A stretch of 64,000 nucleotides of DNA from Aerococcus viridans (GTDB taxonomy: Bacteria; Bacillota; Bacilli; Lactobacillales; Aerococcaceae), in the NCBI RefSeq assembly GCF_001543285.1, contig NZ_CP014164.1, forward strand, positions 868,001 through 932,000, given 5' to 3'. Below the pieces are notes generated by a model. That model was not told where the DNA came from. It was given only the letters and a program-made list of their open reading frames with translations, and did not search any database. Each line of letters opens with the position of its first letter. The first letter of the stretch is position 1. Both the position numbers and the translations under genes were made by a program. This document shows positions 16,364 through 25,471 of this stretch, piece by piece.

Positions 16364-17956
16364 CTATTTCCTTCGTGCCCGCAACATGGATATCAGAAGG
16401 ATCAATCCAATAAGCGCTGTAACGACGAAAAAGAAAATACCCAGCAATTCTGCATAATAGGTTTGTGCTGAGGTAATGATCAATGTGGATGCCAAGATAA
16501 GGGCGGATAGAATCACCCCAAAAATAATTCGGTTAATCATTGAGTTAATGTCCCGTATCCGGTCATCCATATTTTCAAAGGTTAGTCTTACATTTAAACG
16601 ACCGTTATTGATGTTGTCCACTAAATTTTCTATCTTGGTTGGCATTCTTCTAGTGGTATTCAGGGTCCTAAAGGCTTCTCTTGCAACAGCATTCGGGTCC
16701 AAGAATTTCTCCCAGGGAATGGTGCCGCTAGACAAGAAGAAAGATTGGAAGATAGCCATAAAATCTAGGTGTGGGTCTAAACTTTGAGCAACACCTTGAA
16801 CCATGGCTATGGTTTTCTCCAGTAAAATATATTCAGAGGGGAAAGTCAGCCCATGTTTATGACCAAATTTAAGTAGGTCCTGGAAAATATCGTCAATTTC
16901 CAAGGCTTCCATCCCTGTAGTTAGGTAGCGGTTGAATAAACTTTCAATGTCCCGGTATAGAACGACCTTGTCGACAGTTTTATTCTGCTTACAGATTTGC
17001 AGCAAGACATTGACTAAACCATCGATATCTTTACTGACTAAAGAAGTCAAGATTTCAACCAGTAGCTGTTTTTGGCCGGGGGAAATTTTCCCCATCGCCC
17101 CGAAATCGATAAAAACAATCTTCCCGTCTTTAATTATGATATTGCCGGCATGGGGGTCAGCGTGATAAAAGCCATCGTCAAATACCTGATATAAATAGGA
17201 CAGGACGAACTTGCTAGCTAGATCATTGAGGTCATAGCCTTCTTCTTTTAAGGCAAAATGTCGTCCGATTGAAATACCATCAATATATTCCTGAATCAAC
17301 ACTTGTCTGGTCGACAGACTTAAATAAGGAATCGGGTTCAAAATGGTTGTCCGCTGTCTGTGATTTTCTGCAAACAGCAACATATTATGGGCTTCATTGA
17401 GGAAATCAATTTCTTCTAAAATCTGGATCTTAATATCTTTTAAAATTTCTACCGGGTTGATAATGACATCAATAAAAATTGATGGGATGGCTTCAACAAC
17501 CCGAATAAAAATATTTAAATCGCGAATCAATTGGTCTTCAATTTCAGGTCGCTGAACCTTTACGACGACCTGCTCACCAGATTTCATCTGGGCCAGGTGG
17601 ACTTGGGCAATTGAGGCTGAAGCCATAGGTTTCTTGTTGACAGTGGCAAAATCATCCTCAATATGCCTGCCCACAGACTCAAAATACTCTTGTTGAATAA
17701 TGTCATAGGGGATGGGCAGGGTATCTTCTTGTAACTTTTCTAATTCCACTAAATATTCTGTCGACAAGAGGTCACTTCTAGTCGACAGGATTTGCCCAAT
17801 CTTAATAAAACTAGGGCCTAATTCTTCAAAAGCTTGTCTTAGCGCTCTAGGTCGATCATCTTCTTCATTCTTCTTTATTCGATATCGTATCTCACCGAAT
17901 CCGTACCTACCTAGTATAGAGACGATTTCACGGAAACGACTACTCTCTCTTTGCAT
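16364..17956 (-). CDS. ABC1/AarF/UbiB-family kinase-like protein
   Basis: This 530-residue atypical kinase of the ABC1/UbiB (ADCK) family shows AQVHLAQMKSGEQVVVKVQRP (the family's Ala-rich loop and Lys), the catalytic-loop motif HADPHAGN and IDFGAMG. Two hydrophobic helices at the C-terminus (about residues 475-525) anchor it to the membrane. The family supports isoprenoid quinone synthesis in proteobacteria. In this lineage the substrate is unknown. The ribosome binding site is weak (GGTGATAG). It lies downstream of a phasin-like gene on the same strand, a recurring pairing in Firmicutes. Confidence 0.9.
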   Translation of the reverse strand: MQRESSRFREIVSILGRYGFGEIRYRIKKNEEDDRPRALRQAFEELGPSFIKIGQILSTRSDLLSTEYLVELEKLQEDTLPIPYDIIQQEYFESVGRHIEDDFATVNKKPMASASIAQVHLAQMKSGEQVVVKVQRPEIEDQLIRDLNIFIRVVEAIPSIFIDVIINPVEILKDIKIQILEEIDFLNEAHNMLLFAENHRQRTTILNPIPYLSLSTRQVLIQEYIDGISIGRHFALKEEGYDLNDLASKFVLSYLYQVFDDGFYHADPHAGNIIIKDGKIVFIDFGAMGKISPGQKQLLVEILTSLVSKDIDGLVNVLLQICKQNKTVDKVVLYRDIESLFNRYLTTGMEALEIDDIFQDLLKFGHKHGLTFPSEYILLEKTIAMVQGVAQSLDPHLDFMAIFQSFFLSSGTIPWEKFLDPNAVAREAFRTLNTTRRMPTKIENLVDNINNGRLNVRLTFENMDDRIRDINSMINRIIFGVILSALILASTLIITSAQTYYAELLGIFFFVVTALIGLILLISMLRARRK

Positions 17957-18006
17957 GCTATCACCGTCAATTCAAAGCAATTACTATCAAAAAACTGTAT
18001 ATGGCA

Positions 18007-18040
18007 GATGAGGCTGGGGCATTTTTGCCCCAGCCTCATC
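18007..18040. terminator. Strong hairpin between the phasin-like and ubiB-like genes
   Basis: A perfect 14-bp stem (GATGAGGCTGGGGC and its complement) with a 6-nt loop. Neither side has a clear T-run, so it may be a processing or attenuation structure rather than a full terminator. Confidence 0.5.
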
Positions 18041-18062
18041 TTATCGCTATAAGATCTAAAAA

Positions 18063-18386
18063 TTATTGAATGTCGTCTTCTGTGGCATCTTCATCCGCAG
18101 ATTCAGTGTTTGTCCCTTTTAACGTTTGGACTTCTTGGGTTAAGTTTTCGACTTGTGTTTGTAGGGCTAATATGCGTTCAGACAAGGTTTGGTCTAAAGG
18201 ATCTGACGTGTTTGAACCTTCCGCATGGCCCTTCGCGACCCTTTGAATATCTTCACTTAATGACTTACCTTCAGCTACGGAAATTTGACCTTTTTCAATG
18301 AGGCTTTTTAGCACTTCATCGGCTTTCTCATAAGTTAATCGTGTGCCACCAACTGCTGCTAGAAATAAATTTTTAATCGGATTCAT
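18063..18386 (-). CDS. Phasin-like (PhaF-type) small protein
   Basis: This 107-residue protein begins MNPIKNLFLAAVGGTRLTYEKADEVLKSLIEKGQIS, the pattern of phasin/polyhydroxyalkanoate regulator-like proteins of Firmicutes. A C-terminal coiled coil (about residues 65-92, LSERILALQTQVENLTQEVQ) and an acidic tail follow. It neighbours the UbiB-like kinase gene downstream on the same strand, suggesting a shared membrane-associated job. No PHA synthesis genes are in the window, so a storage-granule role is unlikely. AAGGAGTG precedes the ATG. Confidence 0.8.
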   Translation of the reverse strand: MNPIKNLFLAAVGGTRLTYEKADEVLKSLIEKGQISVAEGKSLSEDIQRVAKGHAEGSNTSDPLDQTLSERILALQTQVENLTQEVQTLKGTNTESADEDATEDDIQ

Positions 18387-18488
18387 GTAGAAACACTCCT
18401 TTTTTCTGCTTTAGGTTCATGTGCTTAGATAGGCTAGATATGTGAAATTTTGTCATTTACTACTACTTATATAGTATAAGAAAGTCAC

Positions 18489-18785
18489 TTATTGTTCAAT
18501 AAAACGATAAATAAAATTTTCTTCTTCGGGAGAAAAGTCGACTTCAAAATCGTAACCATTGAAGAACCAGTCATCATTTTTCGTAATGTAGTATTGGACA
18601 CCGTCAATTGTTTCGTCAATTAAGAGGGCACCATCTGGCGATTCTACGGATAAGCCAACTGAAAATCCTTCATGGACAGCTGTTTTACCGTAAACGCGGC
18701 TATGAAATCCGACTTGGCTTCCCGAGGACAATCCCATCTCATTTTTGAAGTATGCTTGTGCTGCTGGTGTAATCGTTAGTTTCAT
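18489..18785 (-). CDS. HesB/YneR-type IscA-fold protein lacking cysteines
   Basis: This 98-residue protein of the HesB/IscA fold is closest in pattern to Bacillus YneR (ITPAAQAYFKNEMG, GFHSRVYGK, DDWFFNGYDFEVDFSP). It has no cysteine at all, so it cannot ligate an Fe-S cluster as classical A-type carriers do. That loss is common in this YneR subfamily, whose function is unknown. It appears to be monocistronic, with its stop about 100 bases before the start of the phasin-like gene on the same strand. Confidence 0.82.
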   Translation of the reverse strand: MKLTITPAAQAYFKNEMGLSSGSQVGFHSRVYGKTAVHEGFSVGLSVESPDGALLIDETIDGVQYYITKNDDWFFNGYDFEVDFSPEEENFIYRFIEQ

Positions 18786-18979
18786 CTATAGCCGCCTCCA
18801 TTAAACTTGAAACTTGTTATTTTTATTATAACGTATTGTTTCTTGAAAGCAATTTTTTGGTGTTTTTAAGGGGATATCAGGAATTTCTTCAAATGATTTA
18901 AAGATTAACTGAGGAATCGTTGGATACCACTTGCGAATATGATAAAATGTTCATGCAAGCCAAAGGGAGGATTATCAAC

Positions 18980-19645
18980 ATGCAAGCTATCGTAAAATTT
19001 GATCAAGTGACCTTTCAACCAGGCGACACAGCCCTCTTAAAAGACATTTCTTTTTCTATATATGCAAATGAAATGATCCGTGTCGAAGGACCGTCTGGAA
19101 GCGGAAAAAGTACCTTGCTGCGTTTAATTGCAGCCCTTATTCCGAGAAATTCAGGTGAAATTAACTACTTAGACCAACCACTAGAAGAAGTAGCTTATCA
19201 AACATACCGGCAAAATATTTCATATGTGGCCCAAAATCCACTATTATTCGGCGAAACCATCCGTGATAATTTTGAATTGGTTTATGAAGTCCACGATAAA
19301 GACTTTGATGAAAATCTTATATTGTCTTATATGAAGGCCTTCGGTTTAAGCCATATTGCACTCGACAAATCGATTCATAAAATTTCTGGCGGGGAAAAAC
19401 AGCGGATTGGTTTAATCAGACACCTGCTTTTTCCACCTAAAGTCCTCTTATTAGATGAAATTACTTCATCATTAGATGAGGACAATCGCGAATTGGTATG
19501 GCAGATTTTACTGGACTATAAAGAAAAACATGGGGTCACCATCCTATGGATTAGCCATATTCAAGATGGGTCTCTCCAACCAAACCGGGTCTTCCATATT
19601 GCCAACCAAGAAATGATAATTGAGGAGCGTGATCTAAATGACTAA
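18980..19645 (+). CDS. fetA: ABC transporter ATP-binding protein, FetA/YbbL-like
   Basis: This 221-residue ABC ATPase carries GPSGSGKST (Walker A), SGGEKQR (signature) and VLLLDEI (Walker B), with a typical switch His in WISHIQ. It pairs with the downstream UPF0014 permease, as in E. coli fetAB (iron export under oxidative stress); that substrate is inferred only from the pairing. I chose the ATG at 18980 because AAAGGGAGG lies before it. An upstream in-frame start at 18920 has no site. The end overlaps fetB by 8 bases. Confidence 0.88.
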   Translation: MQAIVKFDQVTFQPGDTALLKDISFSIYANEMIRVEGPSGSGKSTLLRLIAALIPRNSGEINYLDQPLEEVAYQTYRQNISYVAQNPLLFGETIRDNFELVYEVHDKDFDENLILSYMKAFGLSHIALDKSIHKISGGEKQRIGLIRHLLFPPKVLLLDEITSSLDEDNRELVWQILLDYKEKHGVTILWISHIQDGSLQPNRVFHIANQEMIIEERDLND

Positions 19646-20408
19646 TGCATTAACAACAGCCCCAACAACTTTAGCTTTTTCATTTATTCTAGTGATTATC
19701 GCGGTCTTGATCTCTTATAAAGAAAAATTGGGGCTTGAAAAGGATATTTTATGGGCAATGCTTCGAATGGTCGTTCAATTGGTCATCATCGGTTACGTGC
19801 TAACATACATTTTCAAGATCGATTCAATTATCGTAACGGCCATCATTATGATTTTTATGATTGTAAACGCGGCTTATAATGCAGCAAAACGAGCCAATAA
19901 GATTCCCAATACCTTCAAAATTTCTTTAATTTCTATTATTGGTGGGGTAGTGACGTCAATCCTCGTTTTAGTGGCTTCAGGCTCTATTCAATTCGTGCCA
20001 GCGCAAATCATCCCAATCACAGGGATGTTAGTGGGAAATGCCATGTCAGTTATCGGATTAGCTTTCAGAAATTTGAATAACGAATTCGCCAAATCACAAC
20101 AAGAAGTCAATGAACAGTTGGCCCTAGGTGCGTCTATTAAATTAGCTTCTACAGGTATTGTCAGAGAAGCGATTAGAGGGGCAATGCAACCTACTATTGA
20201 TACAGCGAGAACTGTCGGTTTGGTCTTGTTGCCAGGTATGATGACTGGGATGATGCTAGCAGGTGCGGTACCCTTGAGTGCAATTATGTATCAGATTTTG
20301 ATTTATTTTATGATGATTGCGACTTCTGCAATCACATCCATGATCGCCGTATACTTAGCTTATAAGCATTTCTACACTAGTTATGGGCAATTACAAATCC
20401 CTTCATAA
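19638..20408 (+). CDS. fetB: UPF0014 membrane protein, FetB/YbbM-like permease
   Basis: This 256-residue integral membrane protein of UPF0014 has about seven transmembrane helices. The diagnostic motifs are MLVGNAMSVIGLAFRNL, the conserved REAIRGAMQPTIDTARTVGLVLLPGMMTGMMLAGAVPL region, and YQILIYFMMIATSAI. It forms the membrane part of a FetAB-type system with the overlapping upstream ATPase. An intrinsic terminator follows at 20423-20445, so the pair is a closed two-gene operon. Confidence 0.9.
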   Translation: MTNALTTAPTTLAFSFILVIIAVLISYKEKLGLEKDILWAMLRMVVQLVIIGYVLTYIFKIDSIIVTAIIMIFMIVNAAYNAAKRANKIPNTFKISLISIIGGVVTSILVLVASGSIQFVPAQIIPITGMLVGNAMSVIGLAFRNLNNEFAKSQQEVNEQLALGASIKLASTGIVREAIRGAMQPTIDTARTVGLVLLPGMMTGMMLAGAVPLSAIMYQILIYFMMIATSAITSMIAVYLAYKHFYTSYGQLQIPS

Positions 20409-20422
20409 GCGTGTGGGTCAAG

Positions 20423-20445
20423 GAAGCCTGGTGAAGGCTTTTTTG
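20423..20445 (+). terminator. Intrinsic terminator of fetAB
   Basis: AAGCCT pairs with AGGCTT around GGTGA, followed by a run of T residues. Confidence 0.7.
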
Positions 20446-20544
20446 CTATCTAAAAGTATCAAATATCCGTATAATGAGTAATATGTTATTAAGACGATAG
20501 TCCATAGAATGATCAACATTCGACACTATCAAGGAGGTAAAAGA

Positions 20545-21306
20545 ATGGGTTTATTATATCAAGAATCAGTCAAAGTGCGTCACTACCATTGTAATGCATT
20601 AGGGGAGATGACACTTCCTGCTATCTTGGATATCATGTTGATTGCATCCAATAATCAAGAAGCGACGATTCCCGAAGCGAAAGAAGGTTTCCGCCAAGAG
20701 GGTTGGGCTTGGATCATCACACAAAATCAAATAGACATCAATCGTTTACCACGTTACGACGAGGATATCATTGCAGAAACCGAAGCAACAACTTACAACA
20801 AGTTTTTCAGCAAGCGTCATTACGCCTTGAAAACACGTGACGGTCTAGTTTTGGCCCAAGCTGAGACAACATTTGCTTTAATCGATTTAAATCAACGGTC
20901 AATAGTCCGCATTCCAGAAATTGTCGCTGAATGGTACCAAGTTGAGAAAGAAGAACGACCAAGTCGCCGTAAACGTTTAAATAAGGAAATCGCGGTTGAA
21001 TCTAAATTAGACCGGTTTGAAGTGAAATTCTTAGACATTGATTTGAATAATCACGTGAACAATACCATCTATTTACGTTGGATTACCAATTCACTAGGAA
21101 TGGAATGGTTTGAAAAATATACACCAACAAGCTTTACTGTTGCCTACGAGAAAGAGATGTATTTACACCAAGAAGGGGCCGTTCACTCAGACATTTCAAC
21201 TGTATCTGAAGATTTAAAATCAGGGGATACATTCAATTCGCAACATGTTATTGATAGTGAGGATAAGGCCCACTGTTTAACAGAAATCACTTGGCAGGTT
21301 AAATAA
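20545..21306 (+). CDS. Acyl-ACP thioesterase
   Basis: This 253-residue acyl-ACP thioesterase of the FatA/FatB-like bacterial family has two tandem hot-dog domains. The first contains WIITQNQIDINRLPRYDEDIIAETEAT. The second contains LDIDLNNHVNNTIYLRW, whose Asn-His pair belongs to the catalytic site. It releases fatty acids from acyl carrier protein, possibly to trim chain length or recycle acyl groups. The ATG at 20545 follows AAGGAGG with 8-base spacing. coaA follows 20 bases later, so the two are probably co-transcribed; CoA and ACP chemistry makes the pairing sensible. Confidence 0.92.
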   Translation: MGLLYQESVKVRHYHCNALGEMTLPAILDIMLIASNNQEATIPEAKEGFRQEGWAWIITQNQIDINRLPRYDEDIIAETEATTYNKFFSKRHYALKTRDGLVLAQAETTFALIDLNQRSIVRIPEIVAEWYQVEKEERPSRRKRLNKEIAVESKLDRFEVKFLDIDLNNHVNNTIYLRWITNSLGMEWFEKYTPTSFTVAYEKEMYLHQEGAVHSDISTVSEDLKSGDTFNSQHVIDSEDKAHCLTEITWQVK

Positions 21307-21326
21307 CCGGCTAGTTTGGAGTAAGT

Positions 21327-22262
21327 ATGCTAGTAAATAGAGACTATTATATTATTGAACGAATGGAATGGAATGAATACTTAAAAGACTTAAACGAAGA
21401 GTTTGAAATCAAGCTGACCAATGAACAATTGGACCGGCTAACATCTTTAAACGATTCCCTATCTTTGAAAGATGCAAACGAAGTATACAAACCTTTAACC
21501 CAATTGATTGCCATTTACCGTGAGAATTATAAAAACCTGGAAAGAAAGCGGGCCAATTTCTTCGGCATCACTGGAGAAATCCCGCCCTTTATTATTGGCA
21601 TTGCCGGTGGGGTAGCCGTTGGTAAAAGTACAACAGCTCGTTTGTTGAAACTATTTTTAGCGCAAGCCTATCCTGATTTAAACGTTGAATTAGTGACTAC
21701 AGACGGTTTTTTATACCCAAATGCAGTGCTTGAAGAAAAAGAGTTAATGGACCGGAAAGGGTTTCCAGAGTCTTATAACATGGAGGCCTTGGAGACATTC
21801 TTAACAGATGTGAAAAGCAATAAAAGTGAAATCTACTATCCAAAATATTCCCACTCCGTTTATGATATTGTAGAGGACGAGGAGAATGTATTGCGTAACC
21901 CTCAAATTCTAATAGTTGAAGGGATTAATGTCCTACAAACATCAGAGAATAATACGGTTTATATGAGTGACTTCTGGGATCTGTCCGTCTACGTTGATGC
22001 AGATGAAAAGCAAATCGAAGAATGGTTCTACCAACGATTCAACCTTTTAGTTGACCAGGCCGTTAACCACCCGGATGACTTCTACTATCAATTTACCCAA
22101 GTGCCCCATGAAAAGGCCATGGAGAGAGCAGAGCATACTTGGAATAATATCAACCTGATTAACTTGCAGGAGTATATCTTACCAACACGCAATAGAGCCA
22201 ATATTGTCATACATAAAGAAAAAGACCACTATATCAATGAGTTGTGGATCAAGAAATATTAG
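21327..22262 (+). CDS. coaA: Type I pantothenate kinase
   Basis: This 311-residue prokaryotic type I pantothenate kinase catalyses the first committed step of coenzyme A synthesis. The Walker A loop is GIAGGVAVGKSTTAR, followed by TTDGFLYPN, KGFPESYN and YYPKYSHSVYDIV, which are characteristic of CoaA. The C-terminal NLINLQEYILPTRNRANIVIHK is also typical. TTGGAG precedes the ATG. It is followed after 14 bases by the interrupted AI-2E transporter gene. Confidence 0.96.
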   Translation: MLVNRDYYIIERMEWNEYLKDLNEEFEIKLTNEQLDRLTSLNDSLSLKDANEVYKPLTQLIAIYRENYKNLERKRANFFGITGEIPPFIIGIAGGVAVGKSTTARLLKLFLAQAYPDLNVELVTTDGFLYPNAVLEEKELMDRKGFPESYNMEALETFLTDVKSNKSEIYYPKYSHSVYDIVEDEENVLRNPQILIVEGINVLQTSENNTVYMSDFWDLSVYVDADEKQIEEWFYQRFNLLVDQAVNHPDDFYYQFTQVPHEKAMERAEHTWNNINLINLQEYILPTRNRANIVIHKEKDHYINELWIKKY

Positions 22263-22276
22263 AAAGAAGGCGGATA

Positions 22277-23431
22277 GTGAAGAAGAAGTTTAATTGGCGA
22301 AGAATCGTCAGTTTGTTATTTGTAGTGATTGTCGGTTATTGAACAATCAATAATTTTGGGACTATCAAAGGAATATTTGATTCAATTATTGCTGTCACCT
22401 TGCCCTTCTTGTTAGGTGCAGCGTTGGCCTTTATCCTTAACTTGCCATTGAAGTTTTTCGAAAAACATATGACAAAGTTAGTTGGGAAATACCACACTTG
22501 GTTTAGAATTGTTGGTATCTTATTCGGCTACCTGATTATCGCTGGGGTGATTGCCTTTATTATTTTCTTAGTGGTACCTGATTTACAGGAAACTTTAGGC
22601 TCATTTATTAGCCAAGTGCCAGCGGAAATCAATTTACTTTATAACAAAATTAATCAATATATTTCAGATAATCCGCAAATACTAGAAACAGTTAACCAAT
22701 TGGATGTGGACACTAATCAATTAAGAGACCAATTATTCTCAATCGTCCAATCCTTTACATCAGGTATTTTGGATACCACATTTAGTCTTGCTGGGAACCT
22801 TGTGAACGGCATCTTTAATGCATTTATAGCCATTATCTTTGGTACGTCAATCCTATTTAAAAAGGAAACCTTAACCAGACAATTTAAAAAGATTATTTAC
22901 GGTACTATGCCTAAGCACTGGGCCAACTTTACCGTCAACTTAGGCACCGAAGCCAATCAAACCTTTGGCCAATATGTGTCTGGACAGGTAACTGAAGCCG
23001 TTATTTTATTGGTACTCGTCTTTATCGGAATGACCATTTTCAACTTCCCGTTCACCTTATCGATCTCGGTCCTAACTGGTGCAATGGCCTTGGTCCCTAT
23101 CTACGGGGCCATCATGGGTGGGGTTGTCGGCTTCTTCCTAATCGCTGTTGTTGATGTTGTCCAAGCTATTTGGTTTATCATTTTCATTATTGTAGTCCAG
23201 CAAGTGGAAGGGAATATCATATACCCACGAGTTGTCGGTGGGTCAGTCGGTCTACCAGTCATTTGGGTTTTATTCTCAGTAACCGTTTCAGGTGCCATCT
23301 TCGGCCTAGCCGGAATGTTACTATCAGTGCCGATTTTTGCCCTATGCTACAAACTGGCATCCGCAACCATCAATTACAGTTTAGACCAAGACAATATCAA
23401 AGTAACCACAGAAACCAATAATCTTAAATAG
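22277..23431 (+). pseudogene. AI-2E family transporter gene with an in-frame TGA near the start
   Basis: The reading frame from GTG 22277 (AAGGCGG upstream) encodes a 384-codon AI-2E/PerM-family membrane protein but has a TGA at codon 22 (22340-22342) inside the first transmembrane helix. The following codons continue the family sequence without a shift, so a TGG (Trp) to TGA change is the simplest explanation. The rest includes about seven helices and the family's IYGAIMGGVVGFFLIAV and EGNIIYPRVVGGSVGLP motifs. A TTG at 22400 could restart translation without the first helix, but no ribosome binding site is evident. The protein is probably not made, unless there is a sequencing error or read-through. 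Confidence 0.8.
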
Positions 23432-23455
23432 GATCAAGTGAATAGTGATTCTTGT

Positions 23456-23491
23456 AAAAGGGCGGTAACAGCACTGTTATCACCCTTTTTT
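23456..23491 (+). terminator. Terminator after the AI-2E transporter gene
   Basis: AAAGGGCGGTAACAG pairs with CTGTTATCACCCTTT around a very short loop, with a further T-run. Confidence 0.8.
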
Positions 23492-23563
23492 ACTACCTGT
23501 AGGCAATTCTTTTCCCAAATCTGTCTTAGAAAAGGTCATATCAAAATGATTTTCTTGTACACA

Positions 23564-23612
23564 AAAATAGTGCTGATGGAAATGATTGTGTATTTTCCAC
23601 CAACACTATTTT
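23564..23612 (-). mobile_element. Solo remnant of an ISL3-type left end, acting as a terminator
   Basis: On the minus strand this segment reads like the left end of the element at 54982, with the shared stretches AATAGTGTTGGTG and CACTATTTTTGTGTAC in the same order. They form a 19-bp stem, with G-U pairs in the same part of the stem as in the element, followed by TTTTT. The inner stem bases differ between the two but pairing is kept. The terminal GGTTCT and the transposase are missing. It now lies just downstream of the ABC exporter operon and probably terminates it. Confidence 0.55.
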
Positions 23613-23641
23613 ATTTTGCACGATGATATGCATATCGTTTA

Positions 23642-25471
23642 TTAAGAATACCCCAGTGAAACATCCATTGGTGTTTCTTCTGAGAATTGACTGTTGTATA
23701 AATCAGCGTAGAAGCCGCCTGAAGCCATTAATTCATCATGGGTACCATGTTCAGTGATATTCCCTTGTTGCATAACGAGAATCAAGTCAGCGTCACGAAT
23801 CGTTGATAAACGGTGGGCAATTACGAAGCTGGTTCTGCCCTCCATAATCTTATTCATAGCCTCTTGAATCAGTTTTTCAAGACGGGTATCTACTGATGAT
23901 GTCGCTTCGTCCAAAATTAAGATATCTGGGTCCGCAATCACTGCACGAGCGATGGTCATCAATTGCTTTTGCCCTAATGAAATATTGTTAGCTTCTTCAT
24001 TGATTTCCATTTCATAACCGCCAGGTAGGGTGTTGATGAAATGGTCAACGTTGGCAACTTCTGCCGCTTCTTGAACTTCATAATCATTGGCGTCCAATTT
24101 ACCAAAGCGAATATTTTCTAGGACTGTATCTGTGTATAACCAAGCATCTTGTAATACCATACCAAAGTGCTTGCGTAAGTCTCCGCGTGTCATTGATTTA
24201 GTAGGTACACCATCAATTTTAATCGCACCAGCATCTACATCATAGAAACGCATCAATAAGTTGATTAAAGTCGTTTTACCCGCACCGGTAGGGCCAACAA
24301 TGGCCACTGTTTGACCAGGCTCAACTTTGAATGAGATATCTTGCATCAACGGTTTCTCTGGGTCGTAACCGAAGCGTACGTGGTCGAATTCAACAGCACC
24401 AGTCACTTTCGCTGGTAGGTGGCCGGTAACTTCTTCTTGGATCTCGTTTTCCTCGTCTAAGAAGTCGAAGACACGGTGGGCTGCAGCTAGGGCTGATTGT
24501 AAGACACCAGATAATTGAGTCAACATTTGAATCGGTTGGGTAATTTGCATCACGTATTGGACTAAGGCCTGTAGATTACCAACTGTCAACTTGCCAGCAA
24601 GGGTATATAAACCACCGGCAATCGCAGTGGCCACGTAACCCAAGTTACTTACCGTATTCAGTAGTGGCATCATTAGAGACGATAGGAAGCTAGCTTTAAA
24701 GCCGTAATCCCGCAATTGTTGGTTTCGGCGTTCGAATTCTGCCACCGATTCCTCTTGACGACTGTAGACCTTAATTTCGGTGAAACCTGACAATTGTTCT
24801 TGGGTATAACCAAATAAGTTCCCCAAGGCATTCGCTTGATTTTGGAAGGCTGATTGTGATTGGTTAATAATCAGCTTAGCAAAAAGGAATGACAATGGAA
24901 TTGTGGTCACAATAATTAAGGCTAGGTGCCATTGGATAATGAACATGGAAATAACCGCAAAGGAAATCCCAAGAATCGCATTCACGAACTGAATAAAGGA
25001 CTGTTGCAAAGCGTTGGTAATTGAATCAATATCATTGGTCATCCGTGATAAGACATCGCCCGTTGGATGGCTGTCAAAATAAGAAACAGGCATGTTGTTG
25101 GCTTTCTTAGCCACATCGTTACGAAGGTCGTAAATAGCATTTTGTACCACGTTTGTTAGCCAATACTGACCTAAGTATTGACCTGACCAGAAGAAGCAGC
25201 CACGGATAAAGTAAAGTAGGGCAATGTAACCAACGTATTCATAGTTGATACCTGCACCAGGTACTTGGTTCATCAAATCTACTACATTACTGGTTAACTC
25301 AGTGATAGCTAAACCAAGTACGATAGGTTCTAAAACACCGGCAATATTCATCCACACAGTGGCAAACATGGCCAAGAAGAATTGACCTTTATAGGGTTTA
25401 ATGTATTGCCATAGGTTGCCTAAGATTTCCTTAGTTGGAATTTCTCGTTTTTCAATTTCTGTATTAGCCAC
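23642..25471 (-). CDS. Multidrug ABC exporter half-transporter, second subunit (LmrD/BmrD-like)
   Basis: This 609-residue ABC half-transporter has an N-terminal six-helix exporter domain (about residues 30-340) and a C-terminal nucleotide-binding domain with GPTGAGKTT (Walker A), ILILDEATSSVD (Walker B with the catalytic Glu) and a switch His in IAHRLSTI. The signature motif is the variant ISLGQKQL rather than LSGGQ. Its partner has the opposite defect, so the pair would form one normal and one degenerate ATP site, as in BmrCD, LmrCD and TmrAB. It overlaps the upstream gene by 8 bases. The drug substrate is unknown. Confidence 0.9.
   Translation of the reverse strand: MANTEIEKREIPTKEILGNLWQYIKPYKGQFFLAMFATVWMNIAGVLEPIVLGLAITELTSNVVDLMNQVPGAGINYEYVGYIALLYFIRGCFFWSGQYLGQYWLTNVVQNAIYDLRNDVAKKANNMPVSYFDSHPTGDVLSRMTNDIDSITNALQQSFIQFVNAILGISFAVISMFIIQWHLALIIVTTIPLSFLFAKLIINQSQSAFQNQANALGNLFGYTQEQLSGFTEIKVYSRQEESVAEFERRNQQLRDYGFKASFLSSLMMPLLNTVSNLGYVATAIAGGLYTLAGKLTVGNLQALVQYVMQITQPIQMLTQLSGVLQSALAAAHRVFDFLDEENEIQEEVTGHLPAKVTGAVEFDHVRFGYDPEKPLMQDISFKVEPGQTVAIVGPTGAGKTTLINLLMRFYDVDAGAIKIDGVPTKSMTRGDLRKHFGMVLQDAWLYTDTVLENIRFGKLDANDYEVQEAAEVANVDHFINTLPGGYEMEINEEANNISLGQKQLMTIARAVIADPDILILDEATSSVDTRLEKLIQEAMNKIMEGRTSFVIAHRLSTIRDADLILVMQQGNITEHGTHDELMASGGFYADLYNSQFSEETPMDVSLGYS

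Noticed and set aside
22400..23431. A separate 343-residue membrane protein gene starting with TTG at 22400
   Set aside because: The same frame continues upstream past a single TGA to a GTG with a ribosome binding site and homologous first helix, so this is one interrupted AI-2E transporter gene.
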